Made by a program: the position numbers and the translations under genes
The notes under the pieces: generated by a model
The model's database searches: none
Seen by the model: the letters and a program-made list of their open reading frames with translations, nothing else
What the model was told of the DNA's origin: nothing
Assembly (NCBI GenBank): GCA_002692605.1
Contig: NZLE01000005.1
Span: 10,279 to 15,780, forward strand
DNA from: Opitutia bacterium
Lineage (GTDB): Bacteria; Verrucomicrobiota; Verrucomicrobiia; Opitutales; Seribacteraceae
Reading direction: 5' to 3'
Length of the DNA: 5,502 nucleotides
In this document: positions 1 to 5,502 of the stretch, piece after piece
How the letters are laid out: every line of letters begins with the position of its first letter
Position numbering within the stretch: position 1 is the first letter of the stretch

Positions 1-15
1 ATCTACCCTTAATCT

Positions 16-549
16 ATGTCCGAGGCATTCGATAACCGGTCGACTGAATTGATTCAGTTAATGATGAAATATCAGCGTCGGATTTTTGCCTACATACACA
101 CCTTGGTGCCTTCAAGAAGTGATGCCGAAGACATTCTTCAGGAAACCAGCCTGACCATTTGCGAGAAATTCAAGGACTTTGAAATTGGTAGCAATTTCTA
201 TTCGTGGGCCTGCCAGATCGCATATTGGAAGGTCAAGGCGGCTCGTAAGAAATACGCCACCGCCAAGGTGGTCTTCAATCAGGAGGTCATGGACGTCATT
301 GCCCAAACTCGTGGTCAGATGGAAGAGGAACTGGATCATCGACATCATGCCCTTTCTCGTTGTTTGAAAAAATTGAATGACCGTGACCGGAGGATGGTTT
401 TGACCCGATACGAATCCGGTAAGAACGTCACTGCCGCGGCTCACGCGTGCGGGCGCACCGTCCAGGGCGCCTACAAGGCATTGAACCGAATTCGCAAAGT
501 TCTCTTCGATTGCGTAACCTTTGAAGTTTCTGTGGAGCAGGCTCAATGA
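16..549 (+). CDS. ECF-type RNA polymerase sigma factor, Rhodopirellula/Verrucomicrobium family
   Basis: A 177-residue sigma-70 family factor that would direct RNA polymerase to a dedicated promoter set. Residues 14-80 read as region 2: the core-binding helix carries SDAEDILQET (35-44), followed by the aromatic and basic promoter-melting stretch FYSWACQIAYWKVKAARKK (61-79). Residues 111-168 read as region 4, with a helix-turn-helix around GKNVTAAAHACGRTVQGAYK and the typical basic end NRIRKVLFDC. Regions 1 and 3 are absent and the length fits ECF factors. The ATG at 16 keeps region 2 whole; only 15 bases precede it, so promoter and autoregulation cannot be judged, and no Shine-Dalgarno sequence is visible. 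Its stop overlaps the start of the FecR/LamG gene (ATGA), which makes that protein its probable regulator or partner. The family is recognised by pattern; the target genes are unknown. Confidence 0.93.
   Translation: MSEAFDNRSTELIQLMMKYQRRIFAYIHTLVPSRSDAEDILQETSLTICEKFKDFEIGSNFYSWACQIAYWKVKAARKKYATAKVVFNQEVMDVIAQTRGQMEEELDHRHHALSRCLKKLNDRDRRMVLTRYESGKNVTAAAHACGRTVQGAYKALNRIRKVLFDCVTFEVSVEQAQ
534..537 (+). promoter_or_regulatory. Shine-Dalgarno site for the FecR/LamG gene
   Basis: GGAG lies inside the last codons of the sigma factor gene, 8 bases before the ATG at 546. It supports that start, so the second gene can recruit ribosomes itself as well as by coupling through the ATGA overlap. Confidence 0.6.
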
Positions 550-2195
550 AAATGTTCGACGAAGAGGTTCTCGAATTGCACGAGCTTTTCGATGGATTGG
601 TGGAAAACAACCTTTCCATAAAACAAAAGGCAAGGTTGCAGTTTCTCTTGGAAAACTCCGAGGATGCCAGGGTTCAATACGTTTTGTTCATGGATATGTC
701 CTCCAGTTTGAGGCACTATGCCGAAGAGTTGGTCAGCGATGACTTCGAGACCGACGATGACCAGGAAGGCCTCAGTTCCAAGGTGGTGCTTTTTTCAAGG
801 CGTTTTCTGGCTTTGGCGGCACTGTTGGTATTCGGTTTTTTTACCTTTCCAAACTTTAGTGATCTGTTCTCTCCGAAGAGCGAATCCTTCAACTCTGAGA
901 TCGAATCCGCAGAAACCTCGGGGGTTGCCGAACCTATGGTGGATACAGTTGCCGTACTCACCAAATTGGTCGGCTTGAAATGGGCTGATGAGGCAGGTTT
1001 CCGCCCCGAGTTGGGCAACACTTTGGAACCCAATTCACTGAAGATCGATGAAGGCTTGGCTCAAGTTGAATTTATCCAGGGTTCAGCCGTTATTCTGGAA
1101 GGTCCGATCGATTTTGATATCGTCAACCCCAATGAGGGTACGCTCCGAGAAGGAAAGCTGAGGGCGCACGTTCCTCGTGTAGCCCGCGGATTTACGGTCA
1201 ATTTGCCCAAGGGCCGGATTATTGACTTAGGGACTGAATTCGGTTTAAACGTCCATCCCGGCGGTTCCTCGGAAATCCTCGTTTACAGCGGTAAGGTTTT
1301 GTATGAAGGCCAAGCAGGGAACGCCGAACTTATTTCGAGAGAGATTTCCGGAGGAGAGGCTCTTTTCATTGATCCCTATGGGTATCCTAATTGGATCGAG
1401 ATGCCCAGTGAGGGATTTATGAGCGCTGCTGATTTGGCTTTTCGTTCGATGGAAAAGTCTCAGCAAAGTCATTCGGCATGGGTCGAACTGAGCAAGGAAA
1501 TCGCAAATGATCCTCATGTCGTTGTTTATTACAATTTTGATAACCACAGTCCTTGGTCCCGCGTTTTGCGTGATGAGGTGAATCCCAATGGGATGAGCGG
1601 CAATGGAGCAATCATCGGATGCAAGTGGTCGGAAGGCAGATGGGCAGGCAAAGGAGCTTTGGGCTTCAATCGTAAAAACGACCGTGTTCGCATGGTCTTG
1701 CCCGACCAATTGGATGCGGTGACCTTATCCGCATGGGTAAAGATCGATTCATTGGATTATTTCGCTCCCATTCTATATTCCGAACCCAATAAGCCTGGCG
1801 CTGTAAGTTGGCTCGTTAGCAAGGACGGGCGCTTGGTTTTTCATGTGAGAAAAGAAGATGGAAGGGATAAATTTACGTCAGCTGTGGCCTTCCGCAAGGA
1901 GAGGCTTGGACGGTGGACTCACATCGCAACCACATATGATCCCAATCTTAAAATGGTAAGTCATTACATTAATGGGCGTCCTTTCAGCCGTGAAAAAATG
2001 GCAGAGCCAATGAGTTTGCATTTTGGGAAATCCATGCTTGGGCATTCGCTGGGATCCGGCAATCAGGTTTTCAAAGGAAGTATTGATGAGTTCGCTCTTT
2101 TTGACGTAACTTATGACGAACAATCGGTTCGTAGAATCTATGAAATCGGCAGTCCCTACGAAGTGACTAACCTTTTCGCGCCTACGATACCATAG
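546..2195 (+). CDS. Membrane-anchored FecR domain protein with C-terminal LamG-like domain, putative sigma regulator
   Basis: A 549-residue protein, probably the membrane partner of the sigma factor encoded just upstream. Residues 5-63 form an acidic helical N-terminal domain (LFDGLVENNLSIKQKARLQF and following) like the cytoplasmic head of planctomycete/verrucomicrobial FecR proteins. It has no zinc-binding HxxxCxxC motif, and the only Cys in the protein is near residue 359. A basic residue pair (RR, 85-86) precedes one membrane segment at about 87-104. Residues about 133-275 are the FecR domain, with GLKWADEAGF, FIQGSAVILEGP and the signature DLGTEFGLNV (228-237). Residues about 326-537 are a LamG/concanavalin A-like beta-sandwich, with VVVYYNFD, TLSAWVKI, RWTHIATTYD, INGRPF and GSIDEFALFD. 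The topology implies a cytoplasmic head and an extracytoplasmic FecR-LamG part. The ligand is unknown; carbohydrate binding is only a guess. Whether it inhibits or activates the sigma factor cannot be read from sequence. Confidence 0.88.
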   Translation: MKMFDEEVLELHELFDGLVENNLSIKQKARLQFLLENSEDARVQYVLFMDMSSSLRHYAEELVSDDFETDDDQEGLSSKVVLFSRRFLALAALLVFGFFTFPNFSDLFSPKSESFNSEIESAETSGVAEPMVDTVAVLTKLVGLKWADEAGFRPELGNTLEPNSLKIDEGLAQVEFIQGSAVILEGPIDFDIVNPNEGTLREGKLRAHVPRVARGFTVNLPKGRIIDLGTEFGLNVHPGGSSEILVYSGKVLYEGQAGNAELISREISGGEALFIDPYGYPNWIEMPSEGFMSAADLAFRSMEKSQQSHSAWVELSKEIANDPHVVVYYNFDNHSPWSRVLRDEVNPNGMSGNGAIIGCKWSEGRWAGKGALGFNRKNDRVRMVLPDQLDAVTLSAWVKIDSLDYFAPILYSEPNKPGAVSWLVSKDGRLVFHVRKEDGRDKFTSAVAFRKERLGRWTHIATTYDPNLKMVSHYINGRPFSREKMAEPMSLHFGKSMLGHSLGSGNQVFKGSIDEFALFDVTYDEQSVRRIYEIGSPYEVTNLFAPTIP

Positions 2196-2202
2196 GGCCC
2201 TT

Positions 2203-3222
2203 TCAATCGTTGTCTAATTCCGGGTTCTCGCGGATTCCCCAGAGAGCTTGAAATTTGCTTCCCAGATGTTGGGGATGAATCAATTCCTTTAAACTTTGAA
2301 GTTTTGGACTAAACCTACCCTTGGCTTCATTCAGTATTTCTTTGATTCTGGAAGCTGCATTATTCATAAGAAAGGATTCCTGACGCTGGACTGTTACTTG
2401 AGAAAAGCCACAGTCTCTTAAAATTTCCTTTAGTGAGTCCCAGCAGAGGTGGCAGGTAATGTCTTTTTCCCCCGGTGATAGCAAAAGGTTGTCGTCTGTC
2501 TTATGTCCCTCGAAGGTGCGGCTCGTCCCAGTTGGCCTTTGAAAAAACAGGTCATCAAAAGACAAACCGTAGTCAAAGGTCAGAAACAAGCCGGTCCACT
2601 GGGACTGACCTAGAAATTCGGAAAGACAACTTATGGAGCCCGAGGGCCAGTCAACGAGATAATCGCTTCCAGAGTGAGAGGGGAAGGATTGCGTTACGGA
2701 ATCCGTGAATGAAAGTGGACTTTCCTTCAAATGGCCCTTTTCTTCTCGAACTCCCAATTCCATCCACCTGTCTTCCATGGCTGAGAACAGAAATCTCTTG
2801 AAGGGTTGGGCGTCCAGCCATTCGTTTGAAAAGACAATGGCGTTTTCGGGAATTTCCAGAGAATCACCCCAACGATAGGTTATGATCTCTTTGAAAGGCA
2901 GCTTGAAGCCCGACAGAACCGAGCGATTCGGTTCCGCTGCAATCTCAACAAATGCAAACTCGGCAAGAGGTCGAGGAGCAAGCAAGGTTTTGCATGCATC
3001 AACGAGAAGTTCGCCCCAAATGGGAGATAAGTCGGATGAAGTGTAAAAATCGGTGCAATCCTTTCTTCCGACTCGCTCTTTGTCGCTTCGGTAATATCCG
3101 ATTTCTTCCGAATACAATGCCCATTCGACGTATTCGTCATAGGGGAGGGCATCACGATCTCCCAACCTTTCCCTGAAAGCCTCAATGACTTTCTTTTTAA
3201 GCTTTGTCGTTGGCAACGTCAT
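2203..3222 (-). CDS. MidA/NDUFAF7-family SAM-dependent methyltransferase homologue
   Basis: A 339-residue protein resembling the MidA family, whose mitochondrial member NDUFAF7 methylates an arginine of a complex I subunit. The bacterial substrate is unknown. Family landmarks run in order: EWALYSEEIGYY (33-44), DFYTSSDLSPIWGELL (58-73), FVEIAAEPNRSVL (91-103) where SAM motif I should be, IVFSNEWLDAQPFKRF (129-144), FLTFDYG (213-219), GTSRTFEGH (232-240) and LSPGEKDITCH (248-258). Motif I lacks the usual glycines of the GxGxG loop, so cofactor binding may be altered or lost, while the other landmarks are kept. I chose the ATG at 3222 because a TTG extension to 3246 adds only eight residues, runs into the neighbouring gene's start and offers no better ribosome site. 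The gene converges on the FecR/LamG gene (7 bases between stops) and diverges from the S41 protease gene. Membership is fairly sure; catalytic activity is not. Confidence 0.83.
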   Translation of the reverse strand: MTLPTTKLKKKVIEAFRERLGDRDALPYDEYVEWALYSEEIGYYRSDKERVGRKDCTDFYTSSDLSPIWGELLVDACKTLLAPRPLAEFAFVEIAAEPNRSVLSGFKLPFKEIITYRWGDSLEIPENAIVFSNEWLDAQPFKRFLFSAMEDRWMELGVREEKGHLKESPLSFTDSVTQSFPSHSGSDYLVDWPSGSISCLSEFLGQSQWTGLFLTFDYGLSFDDLFFQRPTGTSRTFEGHKTDDNLLLSPGEKDITCHLCWDSLKEILRDCGFSQVTVQRQESFLMNNAASRIKEILNEAKGRFSPKLQSLKELIHPQHLGSKFQALWGIRENPELDND

Positions 3223-3236
3223 GAGCCTTGGATAAA
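3210..3236 (+). promoter_or_regulatory. Weak candidate promoter for the protease-tsaD unit
   Basis: TTGGCA (3210-3215) matches the -35 consensus at five of six bases. GATAAA (3231-3236) matches the -10 consensus at four of six, with a short 15-base spacer. A start point would fall close to the ATG at 3246, giving a very short or absent leader. The site overlaps the first codons of the divergent methyltransferase gene. Matches this weak occur by chance, so this is only a candidate, and no convincing counterpart was found for the minus strand. Confidence 0.2.
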
Positions 3237-3245
3237 GCGTTCTCA

Positions 3246-4550
3246 ATGAAACTCAAGCGAGTCTTACTTGGAAGGTTGTCCTTGGGCTGGGCGATTCTCA
3301 TTTGGAGTTTATGCTCTTTGGCAGGATTCCTCTTCGTTGGCTTCGTATTGAATCCATCCCTCAAAGCATGGTTGGATCTGAGCTATTGGCAAGCGTTAGG
3401 GAGGTATGGCGAGGCTCTTCGTTTGGTGAACGATCGGTACGTCGATGCGAACAAATCAAAGTTTCATCACCTCACCAACATGGCGGTGAATGGAATGACT
3501 GGAAGCTTGGATCGACATTCCGGTTACTATGATCCGCCCAGCTTCAAGGCTTTTCAGGATGACACGCAGAGAACCTACGTCGGAGTTGGAATCATGATTC
3601 GCAAAGTCGATGCGGGAATTTTGATCACAAGGGTTTTTCCGGAGGGACCTGCAGAAAAAGCCGGGATTTGCGTGGGAGACTTTATCGATGAGGTAGCTGG
3701 CATGTCTGTTGAAGAATGGACTCTGGACCGAATAAGCAATCTGATAAAAGGGGAAGAAGGTACCTTCGTAGACTTATTGGTTCGCTCACAGGCAGGCCAA
3801 TCTCGGGTTTTGGAGGTCTGTCGACAAAAGATCAAAGTTGCTAGTGTGGAGCGGTTTGCGGTTGATGCAAATGGAACGGGTTATTTGCATCTGACCCAAT
3901 TTACCGGCACTACGGGGGAAGAAGTTCTTGAGGCGATGTTGGCTATGCGAAGCGATGGGATGAAGAGAATGATTTTGGACTTGAGGGACAATTCGGGTGG
4001 CTTGCTTTCATCGGCGGTCGAAGTTGCGGAAATCTTTGTTCCTGCTGGCGAGGTGATCGTTTCCATTCGCGGAAGGGAAGATTTTGACCTTCGAGAGTTC
4101 AGAGCTTCTTCCAATGGCGAGTTTCAGGATCTTTTGGTGGTGGTTTTGATAAACGAAGGAAGCGCAAGCGCTTCGGAGATCGTAGCTGGCGCCTTGTCGG
4201 TTCTAAGGGGAGCGGAGTTGATTGGGGAAAAGAGTTTCGGAAAAGGATCCGTTCAAACGATCTTTCCATTGAGCGACAACTCGGGTTTGCGCTTAACCAC
4301 TGCGATGTATTTCCTGCCGGACGGTTCCACCATTCATGAGGAAGGTCTGGAGCCTGATTTCTTTGTTTCTTGTGACGAGGACAATGAGACCAAATTGCGA
4401 ATCCAAAGGTTTGGAAAAAGAAATTTGGATAGCGCGGAATTCGAGAAACTCTTTGGTTTCAGCCCTATCGTGGATCGACAACTCGAGAAGGCTTACGATC
4501 GGATTCTTGGAATACTCGGAAAACCAAATGCGAGGACTCCCTTGGAATGA
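3246..4550 (+). CDS. S41 carboxyl-terminal processing protease with PDZ domain (CtpA/CtpB-like)
   Basis: A 434-residue serine protease of family S41, which cleaves substrates near their C-termini in the extracytoplasmic space. A short basic start (KLKR, R10) precedes a membrane segment at about 12-36, read as a signal anchor; the Cys at 23 is not in a lipobox. The N-terminal helical part includes GMTGSLDRHSGYYDP (83-97), typical of the family. The PDZ domain spans about 108-195, with YVGVGI and GPAEKAGICVGDFIDEV. The protease core follows, with GYLHLTQFT (212-220) and LRDNSGGLL (246-254). Catalytic Ser308 lies in GSASASEIVAGAL, Lys333 and Gln337 in FGKGSVQT; the 25-residue Ser-Lys and 4-residue Lys-Gln spacings match the family as I know it, so it should be active. 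An in-frame TTG at 3228 would add six residues, but the ATG at 3246 gives the more usual signal-anchor start. The gene overlaps tsaD by ATGA. The substrate is unknown. Confidence 0.93.
   Translation: MKLKRVLLGRLSLGWAILIWSLCSLAGFLFVGFVLNPSLKAWLDLSYWQALGRYGEALRLVNDRYVDANKSKFHHLTNMAVNGMTGSLDRHSGYYDPPSFKAFQDDTQRTYVGVGIMIRKVDAGILITRVFPEGPAEKAGICVGDFIDEVAGMSVEEWTLDRISNLIKGEEGTFVDLLVRSQAGQSRVLEVCRQKIKVASVERFAVDANGTGYLHLTQFTGTTGEEVLEAMLAMRSDGMKRMILDLRDNSGGLLSSAVEVAEIFVPAGEVIVSIRGREDFDLREFRASSNGEFQDLLVVVLINEGSASASEIVAGALSVLRGAELIGEKSFGKGSVQTIFPLSDNSGLRLTTAMYFLPDGSTIHEEGLEPDFFVSCDEDNETKLRIQRFGKRNLDSAEFEKLFGFSPIVDRQLEKAYDRILGILGKPNARTPLE
4532..4536 (+). promoter_or_regulatory. Shine-Dalgarno site for tsaD
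   Basis: GAGGA lies within the last codons of the protease gene, 10 bases before the tsaD ATG at 4547. The spacing is slightly long but usable. It supports the ATGA-overlap start, which places the conserved N-terminal ILGLESSCDES motif directly after the initiator Met. Confidence 0.5.
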
Positions 4551-5502
4551 TTCTTGGTTTGGAGAGCTCATGTGACGAATCCGCTCTCTCCCTTCTTGAG
4601 GAAGATGGGACTATCATTGGAGAATGGGTCCATAGCCAAGTTGCTCAGCACGCCGAATATGGAGGAGTGGTGCCGGACTTGGCGGTAGGCGAACATCTAA
4701 GAAATTTTTATCCCTTACTAAAATTGGCCGACCCGAATGGGACGTTGTCAAAGTGCGTGTCTCGGATTTCGGTAACTTGCGGTCCAGGGCTTGTCGGTTG
4801 CCTGGGAATGGGGATTTCCATAGCCAAGAGTCTTGGTCTGCTTTGGGGTAAACCGGTTTTCGGAGTGAATCATCTTCGGGGTCATGCATTTTCTGCATTT
4901 ATGCCTCTTGGCATTCCAACGGACCGGGAATGGTCAGAGCTTCTTCCCCACTTGGGGCTCCTGGTTTCGGGAGGTAACACGCTTCTCTTTGAGTTGGATG
5001 CAAAGAGAAAGTTTCGGATCCTGGCAAGAACCGTGGATGACGCCGTAGGAGAAGCTTTGGACAAGGGCGCGAAGCTTTTGGGAATTGCTTATCCGGGAGG
5101 CGCAGAATTGGAAAGACGGGCCATGGGAGGTAACCCGAACGCCTATCCTTTCCCAAGGGCTTTCCCTGAAAAAAAATCCATGAAATTCAGTTTTTCCGGT
5201 TTGAAGACAAGTTTGCTTTATACCTTACGGAAAATGAATGATGCCCAAGTCGAGACGTCTTTCGCTGATTTGTGCGCCTCCTACCAATCGGCTGCCATTC
5301 ATCAGATTCTAAGAAAAACTCAGCAAGCTTCTGAATCTAAGAGATTCAAGAGCATTGGCTTGTCCGGAGGTGTGGCGAACAATCAAAGTCTTAGGCATTC
5401 GATTGAAAACCTGTGCTCTCGGAACGGAATGCGATTTCTTCCTGCGGAGATGCGTCATACGGGCGACAATGCCTCGATGATCGCATATGCTTGCTTGATC
5501 GA
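4547..5502 (+). CDS. tsaD: tRNA N6-adenosine threonylcarbamoyltransferase TsaD, 3' end cut by window edge
   Basis: TsaD (Kae1/YgjD family) transfers the threonylcarbamoyl group from threonylcarbamoyl-AMP to A37 of tRNAs reading ANN codons, working in the cytoplasm with TsaB and TsaE. The 318 residues visible cover nearly all of the roughly 335-residue family length, with no stop before the edge. Landmarks: ILGLESSCDES (2-12), HAEYGGVVPDLA (35-46), CGPGLVG (78-84), metal ligands His109 and His113 in NHLRGH, LLVSGGNT (138-145), VDDAVGEALDKGAKLLG (163-179), YPGG, FSFSGLKT (214-221), SGGVANN (273-279) and the third metal ligand Asp307 in TGDNASMIAYA. Two details differ from common bacterial forms: SGGNT instead of SGGHT, and AVGEH where ASRxH is usual. 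The reading frame is open and the key residues are present, so the gene is probably functional. It is co-translated with the upstream protease gene through ATGA. Confidence 0.96.
   Translation, partial: MILGLESSCDESALSLLEEDGTIIGEWVHSQVAQHAEYGGVVPDLAVGEHLRNFYPLLKLADPNGTLSKCVSRISVTCGPGLVGCLGMGISIAKSLGLLWGKPVFGVNHLRGHAFSAFMPLGIPTDREWSELLPHLGLLVSGGNTLLFELDAKRKFRILARTVDDAVGEALDKGAKLLGIAYPGGAELERRAMGGNPNAYPFPRAFPEKKSMKFSFSGLKTSLLYTLRKMNDAQVETSFADLCASYQSAAIHQILRKTQQASESKRFKSIGLSGGVANNQSLRHSIENLCSRNGMRFLPAEMRHTGDNASMIAYACLI

Noticed and set aside
112..633. 173-residue open frame on the minus strand, opposite the sigma factor gene
   Set aside because: It lies wholly antisense to a well-supported sigma factor and the FecR start, and its translation shows no recognisable domain. 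It is best read as a shadow frame.
1245..1709. 154-residue open frame on the minus strand within the FecR/LamG gene
   Set aside because: It is antisense to the well-supported FecR and LamG coding sequence, with no recognisable motif and no ribosome site that sets it apart.
2195..2200. GGGCCC palindrome just after the FecR/LamG stop codon
   Set aside because: A six-base palindrome is expected by chance and has no second copy or context suggesting a regulatory site.
2220..2255. Possible hairpin near the convergent junction (TCTC with GAGA arms)
   Set aside because: The stem is only about four pairs with a long loop and no T run, so it does not support a terminator.
3312..3314. Possible lipoprotein cysteine (Cys23) in the protease signal segment
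   Set aside because: The preceding residues are W-S-L, which do not fit a lipobox because the small residue at -1 is missing. A membrane anchor is the simpler reading.
4614..4898. 94-residue open frame on the minus strand opposite tsaD
   Set aside because: The plus strand here encodes conserved TsaD motifs, including the GPGLVG segment and the NHLRGH metal site, so this frame is a shadow.

Overview
The window looks like chromosomal DNA from a member of the Verrucomicrobiota, possibly an Opitutae-like lineage. The main reason is the first gene pair: an ECF-type sigma factor of the Rhodopirellula/Verrucomicrobium kind, followed by a membrane-anchored protein that joins a FecR domain to a LamG-like domain. 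That pairing is characteristic of the Planctomycetota/Verrucomicrobiota group. Base composition is mixed, with GC around half by eye. No mobile element, phage gene, CRISPR array, tRNA or rRNA was seen. The phylum is an inference from family recognition and was not tested by a search.

Layout: (1) 16-2195, plus strand, is a two-gene signalling cassette. The sigma factor stop and the FecR/LamG start share ATGA, so the two are probably translated together. The second protein has a cytoplasmic N-terminal helical domain, one membrane segment, a FecR domain and a C-terminal LamG/concanavalin-like domain outside the membrane. (2) 2203-3222, minus strand, is a MidA/NDUFAF7-family SAM-dependent methyltransferase homologue that converges on the cassette with 7 bases between stops. 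Its glycine-rich SAM motif is eroded. (3) 3246-4550, plus strand, is an S41 carboxyl-terminal processing protease with an N-terminal membrane anchor, a PDZ domain and an intact Ser/Lys/Gln catalytic set. It diverges from the methyltransferase gene with only 23 bases between the preferred start codons. (4) 4547 to the window end is tsaD, the catalytic subunit for tRNA t6A37 synthesis, cut by the window edge. It overlaps the protease stop by ATGA.

Functionally, the first pair is likely a surface-to-transcription signalling module. The protease and tsaD form a compact two-gene transcription unit that mixes envelope proteolysis with essential tRNA modification. The window is almost fully coding, with no gene-free stretch over 300 bases. 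No clearly undescribed system is visible. The points most worth a second look are the LamG-bearing FecR partner of the sigma factor and the unusual cofactor motif of the MidA homologue.
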